The position numbers and the translations under genes are program-made. Below the pieces are notes generated by a model, which saw only the letters and a list, made by a program, of their open reading frames with translations, was not told the origin of the DNA and ran no database searches. Of a DNA stretch of 64,000 nucleotides, positions 34,002-42,471 are shown piece by piece. Where the stretch lies: NCBI GenBank assembly GCA_964634205.1, contig CAZWKE010000001.1, positions 1-64,000 of the forward strand. Direction: 5' to 3'. The DNA is from JAFGGG01 sp964634205. GTDB lineage: Bacteria > Spirochaetota > Spirochaetia > SZUA-6 > RPPD01. Position 1 is the first letter of the stretch. Each line of letters opens with the position of its first letter.

Positions 34002-36704
34002 TTAATGGATATTCCCCCAGCTCTCTCCAAGCTCTATATTTACCTTCAGTTTTACTTTCAGGTCAATAATATTTTCCATAATCCGGCGGATATACGGTTT
34101 TGCCCGATCAAGCTCGTTTTCCGGAACCTCAAAAATCAACTCATCATGAACCTGTAAAAGGAGCGTAGTGGTCAAACCGTTTTTGAGGAGCTCTGCCGTA
34201 ATATCGCGCATGGCACATTTTACAATATCAGCGGCGCTCCCCTGGATGGTGGTATTCACCGCGATACGCTGTGCGGCCATCTTTTCCATCCTGTTTTTGC
34301 TGTTGATATTAATCACTTCACGCTTCCTGCCCATGATGGTTTTTACATACCCGTTTTTTTCAGCGGCGGCAATAGTAGCTTCTCTGTAGGCCCTTACCCC
34401 GCTGAATCGCTTAAAATAGTACTCTAAAAAATCATCCGCGTCTTTCTTACTTATCTTTAAGTCCCTGGCAAGCCTGAATGACGACATCCCGTAAATTACC
34501 CCGAAATTTATGGTTTTTCCGATGCGGCGCTGTTCCGGGGTTACCTGGTCCCGCTCAAGGTTGAAGATTACCGCCGCGGTTTCGGTATGCACATCCCTTC
34601 CCTGGTTGAATGCCCGGATCAACAGTTCATCATCCGCCATATGCGCCAGTATTGCCAGTTCAATCTGGGAATAATCCGCGCTGAGGAAAATACAGGACGC
34701 AGCCGGGACAAATGCCTCCCGTATTTTACGGCCTTCCTCATCTCTTATGGGAATATTCTGCAGGTTCGGATCCTTGCTGGAAAGACGGCCGGTTGTGGTG
34801 CCGGTTTGCATAAACCGGGTATGGATCCTCCCGGTCTCCCTGTTAATAAGTTCAGGCAGGGTGTCAAGGTAGGTGCTCTTTAATTTTGCCATTGAGCGAT
34901 GTTCCAGCATCATTTTGGGGACCGCGTCATCCGTTGTGGCCGCCAGTATCTCCAGCACCTGGGTATCGGTGGAATAACCGGTTTTGGTTTTTTTTACGGG
35001 TTTTAATTTTCGATCTTCAAACAGAATCTGCTGCAGCTGTTTGGGGGAATTAAGATTGAACTCCTTACCGCAGAGTGCATACACCTCTTTTTCGAGGGCT
35101 GCCATCTTTACGCCATAGCGTTCGCTTAAATCTTTTAGTTTTTGGGGGAGAATCCGTATGCCGGTCAACTCCATCTCCGCGAGTACTGTTATCAGCGGCA
35201 CTTCAATATCATAAAAAACCCTTTCCAGTTCTTCCCGCTTTAACAACTCTTTTAGGTGAAGGTAGAGTTTCAATGTCATATCCGCATCTTCGGCCGCGTA
35301 ATCCGTGGCTTTGGTAATATCGATATCCGAAAGCAGTTCCCCGCTTTTTGCTTCAATTAAATCGGAGTATTTGATGGTGTTATGATTCAGATATTTTTCC
35401 GCCAATTTATCGATGCTGTAGGCACTCATGGCGCCGCTTTGCAAAACCCAGGCCGCAATCATGGTATCAAAAAAAATATTGGCGATGGTAACTCCCCAGC
35501 GCTTTAACACCTTGTAATCGTATTTGATATTCTGCCCGATCACCTTATACGCGGGATTTTCCAGAATCCCTTTCAGTTTTGCTTTTACCAACTCCGCATC
35601 GAGCACCTGTACCCCGGAAGCCCGAATGGGAATATAACAGGCCTTGTCCGGTGTTGTACAAAGGGAAAAACCGATGGGATTTGCCAGCATATCATCCTTG
35701 CTGTCCGTTTCCACATCAAAGGCAAAAAGCCCCTTCTCCTTTGCTTCCCCGATCCAGGAATCCAAATCCGCTTCCGTGATCACCGTATGGTATGTTTCCG
35801 CTTTGGTACTGGAAAGATCGAGTTCCTTTTCCACCTCACCCCCCAGTTCCTGCACCAGGGATTTCATCCCCTCTTTGGCAAACAGGGGGATGGCCCGGGA
35901 AAGTTTTAAAGGGGAAAGTTCAAGATGTGTCAGATCGGTATCTACGGGCACGTCCGTGCGCAGCGTCACCAGTTTTTTACTCAATACGGCATCGTTTTTT
36001 GAGGAAAGGAGTTTCGTACGTTGGGTTTCAGGGGTAACCTCATCGATATTCTCATAAATTCGCTCAAAATCATTGAAACGTGAGAGCAATTTCTGGGCGG
36101 ATTTGGGACCGATACCCTGCACCCCGGGGATATTATCGGACTGGTCCCCTGTCAGGGCCAGAAAATCCCTGACCTGTTCGGGATACACCCCGAGATGTAC
36201 GAACACCTGGTCCCTGCGCCATTCCTCATAATCACCCCGGCCCTTTTGCTGGCGCAGCACCGCGACATTATCTCCCACCACCTGCAGGATATCCTTGTCT
36301 TTGGATACAATAAAACACTGCAGTTTCTGCTTTTTACACTCAGCGGCAATGGTGGCGATGATATCATCCGCCTCAAATCCCTCACAACTCAATACCGGAA
36401 CCTCCAGTGCCTCAAGGATCTGCCGGATCACATCAATCTGAAGATGCAGTTCTTCGGGGGTGGCGTCCCGCTGGGCTTTATAGGCGGGATATTCATGGTG
36501 ACGAAAGGTTTTGGCTTTTGAGTCCATTACCACAGCCAGGTGTGAGGGGTGACGCGCTCTTTTCAAAGCAAAAAAGGAACGAAAAAACCCGTAAACCGCC
36601 GAGGAATTTCTGCCTTCCGGATTGAACAGGGGCCTGTTTTTAAAGGCATAATACGCCTGGTAAATGAGATTATAACCATCAAGTAAATACAATGCGTTAA
36701 TCAT
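34002..36704 (-). CDS. polA: DNA polymerase I with 5' nuclease and 3'-5' proofreading domains
   Basis: 900 aa, full length. The 5' nuclease (1-290) has LLDGYNLIYQAYYAF, EGFEADDIIA and VSKDKDILQVV. The 3'-5' exonuclease (about 320-500) keeps the catalytic residues: FDVETDSKDD, IGQNIKYDYK and YAAEDADMTL, so proofreading should be active. The polymerase domain has SADYSQIELAILAHM (motif A), RRIGKTINFGVIYG (motif B, O-helix) and LLQVHDELIFEVP (motif C). Used in Okazaki fragment processing and repair. Its ATG overlaps the stop of the upstream flagellar-chaperone-like gene by 4 bp. Confidence 0.97.
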   Translation of the reverse strand: MINALYLLDGYNLIYQAYYAFKNRPLFNPEGRNSSAVYGFFRSFFALKRARHPSHLAVVMDSKAKTFRHHEYPAYKAQRDATPEELHLQIDVIRQILEALEVPVLSCEGFEADDIIATIAAECKKQKLQCFIVSKDKDILQVVGDNVAVLRQQKGRGDYEEWRRDQVFVHLGVYPEQVRDFLALTGDQSDNIPGVQGIGPKSAQKLLSRFNDFERIYENIDEVTPETQRTKLLSSKNDAVLSKKLVTLRTDVPVDTDLTHLELSPLKLSRAIPLFAKEGMKSLVQELGGEVEKELDLSSTKAETYHTVITEADLDSWIGEAKEKGLFAFDVETDSKDDMLANPIGFSLCTTPDKACYIPIRASGVQVLDAELVKAKLKGILENPAYKVIGQNIKYDYKVLKRWGVTIANIFFDTMIAAWVLQSGAMSAYSIDKLAEKYLNHNTIKYSDLIEAKSGELLSDIDITKATDYAAEDADMTLKLYLHLKELLKREELERVFYDIEVPLITVLAEMELTGIRILPQKLKDLSERYGVKMAALEKEVYALCGKEFNLNSPKQLQQILFEDRKLKPVKKTKTGYSTDTQVLEILAATTDDAVPKMMLEHRSMAKLKSTYLDTLPELINRETGRIHTRFMQTGTTTGRLSSKDPNLQNIPIRDEEGRKIREAFVPAASCIFLSADYSQIELAILAHMADDELLIRAFNQGRDVHTETAAVIFNLERDQVTPEQRRIGKTINFGVIYGMSSFRLARDLKISKKDADDFLEYYFKRFSGVRAYREATIAAAEKNGYVKTIMGRKREVININSKNRMEKMAAQRIAVNTTIQGSAADIVKCAMRDITAELLKNGLTTTLLLQVHDELIFEVPENELDRAKPYIRRIMENIIDLKVKLKVNIELGESWGNIH

Positions 36705-37144
36705 GATGAAATATCTATAAATTTCGGAGTACCGATTTTTTTATATGGTGAGCTTACATGAAATGTTTTGGAAGTTAAAGTATCCAACTCTTTTTTTATG
36801 CTCTTTAAGCTGTCTTTTACCAGATCATTATTGTACCGATTGGCTTTCAGGGCCTGTTGTTTCAACTGCTCCAGGCGTGCGGTAAGTTCATCGATTTCAG
36901 GACACGGCCCTTTCACTTCGCTGTTGTACTTCCGTTTCCAGCTTTCAAGCGATTTATTGCAGGAGTCGATACTATGATTAAACCTCCGTTCCATATCGAT
37001 ATACACGGCCAGATTATCAGGATCGCTTTGCCGAATGACATGTTGTTCTTTTTTCAGAAGGGTAAGATAATCGGAAATGTTTTTATTGATTGTCTGCAGG
37101 ACATTTTTCAGACTTTGAATTATTTTTTGAGAAGCGGTATCCAT
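36701..37144 (-). CDS. Putative FlgN-like flagellar chaperone
   Basis: 147 aa, almost all helical, with an extended start (IIQSLKNVLQTINKNISDYLTLLKKEQHVI) and the helical hairpin pattern of FlgN/FliT-type chaperones, which guard hook-associated proteins before export. The main support is length, helical character and position directly after fliS. Similarity is weak in this family, so it could be another helical protein. The stop overlaps the polA start by 4 bp. Confidence 0.45.
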   Translation of the reverse strand: MDTASQKIIQSLKNVLQTINKNISDYLTLLKKEQHVIRQSDPDNLAVYIDMERRFNHSIDSCNKSLESWKRKYNSEVKGPCPEIDELTARLEQLKQQALKANRYNNDLVKDSLKSIKKELDTLTSKTFHVSSPYKKIGTPKFIDISS

Positions 37145-37167
37145 AGGCCGTATAATAACTACCTTTT

Positions 37168-37596
37168 TTATCCTGCGATATTAATGCTGGAAGTGTTGTT
37201 TTGATTCTGTTCGGTTCCCGCTTTGTTCGCGATTTCAGCCCATGCGGAGCGGAGTTCAACAAGGTGTTTTTTGACTTCTTCAAGCGCCTTTTGGTCTTTT
37301 TTAATATTCGCGTCCAGAAGTTTGCGGTTCATATACATATAGAGACTGAACAGATTCTTGGCGATCTCCCCGCCTTTTTCAAAATTAATCGAAACCATGA
37401 GTTCGGTGATAATATCCTGAGCGCGGATGATGAAGTTGCTGACTTGTTCATAGGCTTGATGCTTTTTTTCGATTTTTTCCAAGGCCAGGTTTATATTTTT
37501 AATCGCCCCATCGTAGAGCATAACAATCAGTTTCCCCGGGGTAGCCGTTTTTATCTGTGTTTCTCTATAGGAGTGAATGGGGTCCATCTTGTTCAA
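37168..37596 (-). CDS. fliS: Flagellar export chaperone FliS
   Basis: About 142 aa. Family blocks YRETQIKTATPGKLIVMLYDGAIKNINLAL and the following four-helix layout (FIIRAQDIITELMVSINFEKGGEIAKNLFSLYMYMNRKLLDA) are clear. FliS binds flagellin and prevents premature polymerisation. Start: TTG at 37596 lies 10 nt after GGGAGG; ATG 37587 is 19 nt after it; an upstream ATG at 37632 has no ribosome site and lies against the putative -10. The TTG is preferred, with the other two possible. Confidence 0.9.
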   Translation of the reverse strand: MNKMDPIHSYRETQIKTATPGKLIVMLYDGAIKNINLALEKIEKKHQAYEQVSNFIIRAQDIITELMVSINFEKGGEIAKNLFSLYMYMNRKLLDANIKKDQKALEEVKKHLVELRSAWAEIANKAGTEQNQNNTSSINIAG

Positions 37597-37637
37597 AATA
37601 TTGTATCCTCCCTCAAAAAGCTTTTCAGCCATTTAAT

Positions 37638-37665
37638 ATATCGACAACGTCCATTTTTAACTTAA
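37638..37665 (-). promoter_or_regulatory. Possible sigma-28 flagellar promoter before fliS
   Basis: TTAAGTTA (37658-37665), 12-bp spacer, GTCGATAT (37638-37645), compared with the sigma-28 consensus TAAAGTTT-N11-GCCGATAA. Each box matches six of eight; the spacer is one base long. It sits immediately upstream of a flagellar gene. Confidence 0.35.
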
Positions 37666-37731
37666 GGCTCTCCCTGTATAAATCTACTAATTTCTCTATT
37701 TTTTTCAATAGATTTTAGTTAAAATATTTTT

Positions 37732-40041
37732 TTATTTCGCATGTTCCATGAGGGTAGAGACCGGAACCACTTTATACCCCAGTTTCAGCAGTCCATTGAT
37801 AATGAGGTCCAGCCGTTGGAACAGGTAATCGTCCCTACCTCCTTTTAATGCCCCCAAACGGATGGGAATGATGGAACCCGGTTTTTTCATCTTGATAATG
37901 CGCTCCACCAGGTCTGCTGAATTGAAATATATACCGGAGCTGATATTTTTCTCATTCTTTGAAACCCAATCCAGGGTATCGATATCCCGCCCGATATATG
38001 AATAGTTCATGTCTTTGGATGCTTTAATAATCTCGGAATTAACAAAATAATACGGTGCGTGCCACAAAAGGGAAAGCTCTCTGGCCGAAACAGAGAAATA
38101 CTCATCCTCATTGCGGGCCAATCCTTTTTTGATAAACTCCTCGTCGATTTGAAATCTCGCGTCGGTCATATTGAAATACGCATAAAAAAGTGACCCCACC
38201 TCATGACCGGATTCGGCTATTTGCTTTACGGCTTCCGGATACCGGCGGATAAACTCTCCGTTTAAGAAAAAAGTGCAGCGGATACCGTAATCGGAAAGCA
38301 CCTGCAAGACTTCCGTTAATCCTTCCGTGGAATCGATGGCATTAAAAACCAGGGCCACCTCCCGCCGCCTGATGCGGGAACCGTGGTTAAAAAAGGTAAA
38401 ATCCAATGGTGCTTCTTTTTCCGGATAATTTTCATAGATATATTCTTTGAAGGGAAACAGGGGAACGGTCGTCAGGCCCTTCAGGTCCCGGACCATAATC
38501 ATATTCTTATAATTACCGTATTCCTTGTCTTCTATATACACCCGATAATCGGGACCGGCTACCTGTTCTTCCGCCGGATTATACTCATTTACCGCCTGCC
38601 AGGATATTTCGGAGAGGGGCATACTGTAACTGCGGGAATCCAACTTTGTCAGTACCGCGTCATCGGCCTTGGAAAATCCGTAGACGCCGGGTTGTGACAG
38701 TGTAATAAACTGCTTTGCCCGGGTAGTAAGATTGTACAACTCCGTGTAATCCGAACCGGCGATAATTACTTCATGATCCGATTTCCATAGTACCTGAAGG
38801 GCCTCTGGGTGGTTGATTTCGTGAAGTTTGTTCCATCTGCCGTAATCATACACATCGATACTGTCCTTTTTCAGGAGAGCAAGTTTTTTCCCATCGTCCG
38901 AAAGGACGATATCCTTTACTCCTTCTATGTTCAACTCCGCAAATGCCTTGTTTTCATTGACAATCGGAATTCCGATTCGATAAAGGCTCGTTTTGGCTTT
39001 GCCGTTTTCCAACCGCCGGGCAAGCAGCGTAATGTAATCATCGTCGGACCAGATTATCTTGGTGATCATGGCATTACGCGGAAGATAAAGATAAGGGAGA
39101 TTGGTAATGGATTCCTTATACTGAGAATCTTCGGGGTTCAGCAGATAGAGGAATATATTTTTTCCACCCTTGTTATATAAGATCTTTTTCCCATCCGGAG
39201 AAATCCTATAGCTGTCAAAGTTGGATTCAAAGGGAAAGGGTATTTTTCCCACAATGGTTCCCAGCTTTAGGAAATTAATGTATAAGGCCCTGGCAAAAAA
39301 CTCACTTCCGGGCAGTTTATAAACCAGGGTATCATTGATATAATACAGGTCCCCCAACTTGTCCCAATGTACGTGGGAGATGTTCCCGTCCGCGATATTT
39401 CGGTAGTTCTCCGCAATAACCCGGTTCTTCCGCAGTTGTTCGATTGAATAATAATAGATCTTATTTTCTTTGCTGTACACAAAATACTTCGAATCCGCAG
39501 ACCACTCCACAGGGGGCTGCGAGAGTCTCAGCTCTATATGCCGGGATACCAGTACTTCCTTGTTGTTCTCGAAATCGTAAAGCATCAGGTTAGCGAAAGC
39601 AACGGAAACCGGTTTAAAATAAATGATATAATTACCGTCCGGTGAGGTTTTCACAGGACTGATCTTACCACTCTCGATCTCATTACCATGGGCAAAAGCG
39701 GGGAATACCTTCACGGCCGTTATATTCTTAAATCCGGCATCGGTCCTGAAAACCCCAAAGCGGTTCTGAATCTGTAAAACACTGTTATTGCCGAGAAGCA
39801 TGATTTTTTCCGGGAAAAACGTGAGTTGCTTAATGGTTTTCTGTTTCAGATCACTCAAAAACAACGTATTATAGCTGCCGTACCCCGGAAAATCGGTGTT
39901 TGTTTGAAACAGGAGCGTATCATTTGTGGAAAGCTTTAAACCGGAAAAACTGATTTCCCCGGACGCCGACCAGACACAAAGAAAAAACATAATCAGCGCC
40001 AAAATCTGATGTTTTTTGCTTACAAGGTAGTTCATATTCAT
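37732..40041 (-). CDS. Exported propeller protein with degenerate polysaccharide-deacetylase domain
   Basis: 769 aa. A signal peptide (HQILALIMFFLCVWSASG) is followed by a beta-propeller of TolB/WD-like blades (about 30-510; SPDGNYIIYFKP, SPDGKKILYNKGG, SDDGKKLALLK). The last 230 residues follow the NodB deacetylase fold. The catalytic DD of TFDDG is replaced (VALVFNAIDS), the zinc HxxxH block is GHEVGSLFYAYF without the second His, and the RPPYG block reads WHAPYYF. Deacetylase activity is therefore unlikely; it may bind glycan without cleaving it. Periplasmic or surface location. No catalytic paralogue is nearby. Confidence 0.75.
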   Translation of the reverse strand: MNMNYLVSKKHQILALIMFFLCVWSASGEISFSGLKLSTNDTLLFQTNTDFPGYGSYNTLFLSDLKQKTIKQLTFFPEKIMLLGNNSVLQIQNRFGVFRTDAGFKNITAVKVFPAFAHGNEIESGKISPVKTSPDGNYIIYFKPVSVAFANLMLYDFENNKEVLVSRHIELRLSQPPVEWSADSKYFVYSKENKIYYYSIEQLRKNRVIAENYRNIADGNISHVHWDKLGDLYYINDTLVYKLPGSEFFARALYINFLKLGTIVGKIPFPFESNFDSYRISPDGKKILYNKGGKNIFLYLLNPEDSQYKESITNLPYLYLPRNAMITKIIWSDDDYITLLARRLENGKAKTSLYRIGIPIVNENKAFAELNIEGVKDIVLSDDGKKLALLKKDSIDVYDYGRWNKLHEINHPEALQVLWKSDHEVIIAGSDYTELYNLTTRAKQFITLSQPGVYGFSKADDAVLTKLDSRSYSMPLSEISWQAVNEYNPAEEQVAGPDYRVYIEDKEYGNYKNMIMVRDLKGLTTVPLFPFKEYIYENYPEKEAPLDFTFFNHGSRIRRREVALVFNAIDSTEGLTEVLQVLSDYGIRCTFFLNGEFIRRYPEAVKQIAESGHEVGSLFYAYFNMTDARFQIDEEFIKKGLARNEDEYFSVSARELSLLWHAPYYFVNSEIIKASKDMNYSYIGRDIDTLDWVSKNEKNISSGIYFNSADLVERIIKMKKPGSIIPIRLGALKGGRDDYLFQRLDLIINGLLKLGYKVVPVSTLMEHAK

Positions 40042-40090
40042 ACTCTTAGTAATATTCGGCAGCCTTTCAGGAAAATTCCATTATAAATTA

Positions 40091-40333
40091 TTATTGTTTT
40101 TTGAGGATAATTATTGAATCCAACTCTTTCTCCAGTGTCCGGAGTTGTTCTTCAAGATGATCCAATCTTTTTAAATAGCTTGTTTTATTTCGTTCCTTTA
40201 TGCGCTGCAAAGAGGTATCCACAATCTCTTCCATAGAGACATTGTTTTTTTTGGGGATACCGCAAAACGGACAAAAATTGAAGGAGATATTAAAAATATT
40301 GCCGCAATGTTTGCAAAACGTCACTGCTTTCAT
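40091..40333 (-). CDS. Small zinc-ribbon coiled-coil protein
   Basis: 80 aa. Two CxxC pairs (CKHCG at 7-11, CPFCG near 21) form a zinc ribbon, followed by a coiled coil (YLKRLDHLEEQLRTLEKELDSI). It is probably an oligomeric adaptor. No enzyme signature. An inverted repeat AATACCA/TGGTATT (40348-40367) lies just upstream and may be the end of the PEGA transcript. Confidence 0.75.
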   Translation of the reverse strand: MKAVTFCKHCGNIFNISFNFCPFCGIPKKNNVSMEEIVDTSLQRIKERNKTSYLKRLDHLEEQLRTLEKELDSIIILKKQ

Positions 40334-40347
40334 CCTCTTCTAGTATA

Positions 40348-40367
40348 AATACCAGGCCTGTGGTATT
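40348..40367 (-). terminator. Weak hairpin between PEGA and zinc-ribbon genes
   Basis: AATACCA (40348-40354) and TGGTATT (40361-40367) form a perfect 7-bp stem with a 6-nt loop. On the minus strand it follows the PEGA gene and is followed by TATAC rather than a T run, so its termination strength is doubtful. Confidence 0.35.
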
Positions 40368-40443
40368 CAAGTATTTCTTATTAGATTTTCGACAGCAATC
40401 GTTGTAACATTTAGCCTGCGGGAATACCCCTCCGGCCCGGCTA

Positions 40444-40935
40444 TTATGGTTGTTTGTTCTCCTCTCCGGCACTCCCTGGGGGTACTCTTCTAAAGATAAC
40501 CTGTTTTGCCGGCGGCTTTTTATTGCTGGAATAGATTACCTCCTTCGGTTTTATCCTGCGCAGACTGACAATCCCCACAACGGTAAGTAATAGTAAGATG
40601 ATAAAAGCAAGTATATTAAACGGTTGAGGGGGAAACGCCAGGTTCACTTCGGAGAGGGTTTGACCACTCAGTGTTATCCGGGCGGATACGGTCTGATTGG
40701 ATAATCTGGCCTCAATATAATAATTGCCCGGTTTAGGAATGTTGATGACCAGCGGGGAGATGCCGGCGTACTCACTGTTTATAAATATTTTTGCGTGGGC
40801 GGGGGTGGTAATAACCTGGAGGGTCATATTGCCGGGAGGTTCGGCTGCGGTTGTATCCCCGGCAAAGGAGGTTGGGATAAAAACCACTACACAGAAGAGA
40901 AAAAAGGTTGTACATTTGATCCCACCCGTCATCAT
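40444..40935 (-). CDS. PEGA-domain membrane protein
   Basis: About 163 aa. A signal sequence (IKCTTFFLFCVVVFIPTSFAG), a PEGA domain (about 35-100; LQVITTPAHAKIFINSEYAGISPLVINIPKPGNYYIEA), and a C-terminal membrane helix (ILAFIILLLLTVVGIVSL) with a short cytoplasmic tail. PEGA domains are common in surface proteins of spirochaetes and may bind wall or surface components. The ATG at 40935 is preferred over one at 40974 because the enolase terminator lies between them. Confidence 0.75.
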   Translation of the reverse strand: MMTGGIKCTTFFLFCVVVFIPTSFAGDTTAAEPPGNMTLQVITTPAHAKIFINSEYAGISPLVINIPKPGNYYIEARLSNQTVSARITLSGQTLSEVNLAFPPQPFNILAFIILLLLTVVGIVSLRRIKPKEVIYSSNKKPPAKQVIFRRVPPGSAGEENKQP

Positions 40936-40940
40936 AAAAT

Positions 40941-40963
40941 AAGGCCGGCGTTTTAAGCCGGCC
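40941..40963 (-). terminator. Terminator of the enolase gene
   Basis: AGGCCGGC and GCCGGCCT form a perfect 8-bp stem with a 7-nt loop, 10 bp past the enolase stop, followed on the minus strand by TTATTTT. Confidence 0.75.
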
Positions 40964-40973
40964 TCTCTCAACA

Positions 40974-42269
40974 TTATTTCTTTACAGAATAGAAAGCATT
41001 AATCCCCGGGAACTCGGACCTGCCTTCCAGCATGTCCTCGATCCGCATAAGCTGGTTATACTTGGCCATGCGGTCCGAACGGGAGAGTGACCCGGTTTTT
41101 ATCTGACCCGTCTCCAGGGCTACAACCAGATCAGCGATAAAGGCGTCTTCGGTTTCACCGCTTCTATGGGATACTACGGCCGTGTAGTTTGCTTTTTTTG
41201 CCATTTCTACGGCTTCATAGGTTTCGGTGAGTGTTCCGATCTGGTTCACTTTGATCAGAATGGAATTGGCGATTCCCATGTCAATTCCTTTTTTCAAACG
41301 CTTGGTGTTGGTCACAAAGATATCATCACCCACAAGCTGAACCTTCTTCCCCAGTTTGTCGGTAAGATACTTCCAACCGTCCCAGTCGTCCTCGGCCATA
41401 CCGTCTTCCAAATTAATAATAGGATATTTGTTTATCCAATCAGCCCAGTAATCGGCCATCTCCTGCGGTGAAAGCTCCCGTTTATCGGATTTCTTGAATA
41501 CATACTTGTTCTTTTCCGTATCAAAAAACTCCGAAGCCGCCGGATCAAGAGAGATGTAAATGTCCTGGGCCGGTTTGTAGCCCGCCTTTTCGATACCCTG
41601 CAGAATAACCTCTACGGCCTCCTCATTGGACTTGAGGTTGGGGGCAAATCCTCCCTCATCACCAACCGCCGTGCTGTATCCTTTATCATGCAGCACCTTT
41701 TTCAAACTGTGGAAAACCTCGGACATCATGCGTACGGCTTCCCTGATGCTGGAGGCTCCTGTCGGCATAATCATAAACTCCTGAAAATCAACGGAGTTGT
41801 CCGCATGGGCCCCGCCATTAATAATATTGGCCATGGGAACGGGCAAAACGGAGGCATGATAACTTCCCAGGTATTTGAACAACGGCAGCCCCAGGTAATC
41901 GGCGGCAGCCCTGGCCGTAGCCATGGACACGCCCAGAATTGCGTTCGCCCCGAGTTTTCCCTTATTTTCCGTGCCGTCCAGTTCGATTAACGTTCTGTCG
42001 ATATCAACCTGGTCCAGGGCGTTTAATCCCAGGATCTCGGCCGAGATGACGTTATTTACATTTTCAACCGCCTTTAACACGCCCTTTCCCGAAAATCGCT
42101 TTTTATCCCCGTCCCGCAATTCTACGGCTTCGTGTTCTCCCGTAGACGCGCCTGAAGGAACCGCGGCACGGCCCATCGAACCGTCTTCAAGAATTACATC
42201 CACCTCAACCGTGGGATTACCTCTCGAATCAAGGATCTCCCGCGCCTCAACATATTCTATTGTACTCAT
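40974..42269 (-). CDS. eno: Enolase
   Basis: 431 aa. Family blocks include IEYVEAREILDSRGNPTVEVDV, GASTGEHEAVELRDGD, the metal ligands in LEDGMAEDDWDGW and VGDDIFVTN, the catalytic Lys in ILIKVNQIGT, and SHRSGETED. It converts 2-phosphoglycerate to phosphoenolpyruvate. ATG at 42269 follows AGGAGAAGGG; an upstream start at 42317 would run through the promoter. Single-gene transcript, with a promoter and a terminator of its own. Confidence 0.98.
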   Translation of the reverse strand: MSTIEYVEAREILDSRGNPTVEVDVILEDGSMGRAAVPSGASTGEHEAVELRDGDKKRFSGKGVLKAVENVNNVISAEILGLNALDQVDIDRTLIELDGTENKGKLGANAILGVSMATARAAADYLGLPLFKYLGSYHASVLPVPMANIINGGAHADNSVDFQEFMIMPTGASSIREAVRMMSEVFHSLKKVLHDKGYSTAVGDEGGFAPNLKSNEEAVEVILQGIEKAGYKPAQDIYISLDPAASEFFDTEKNKYVFKKSDKRELSPQEMADYWADWINKYPIINLEDGMAEDDWDGWKYLTDKLGKKVQLVGDDIFVTNTKRLKKGIDMGIANSILIKVNQIGTLTETYEAVEMAKKANYTAVVSHRSGETEDAFIADLVVALETGQIKTGSLSRSDRMAKYNQLMRIEDMLEGRSEFPGINAFYSVKK

Positions 42270-42301
42270 TTCCCTTCTCCTTTTATCAATATATCTGCAA
42301 A

Positions 42302-42330
42302 ATACTATCGCTTTCACATAAATAAATCAA
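42302..42330 (-). promoter_or_regulatory. Enolase promoter
   Basis: TTGATT (42325-42330), 17-bp spacer, TAGTAT (42302-42307), about 33 bp before the ATG at 42269. Confidence 0.5.
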
Positions 42331-42432
42331 GGCCGCTGTAGTAATTTTGAGACTGCCCGCAAGGCCGGAAGCCGCCGGAATCCCTAAATCCGCCCTGGAT
42401 TTTTATTCACTCGATTTATTTGAAATTTGTTG

Positions 42433-42438
42433 TATAAT
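42433..42438 (+). promoter_or_regulatory. -10 element of the A2M-pbpC operon
   Basis: Perfect TATAAT 34 bp before the A2M ATG. No good -35 at 16-18 bp upstream is seen, so an activator may be needed. Confidence 0.4.
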
Positions 42439-42471
42439 GATAATAAAAAAGAAAGTAAAAAGGAGAAGATC

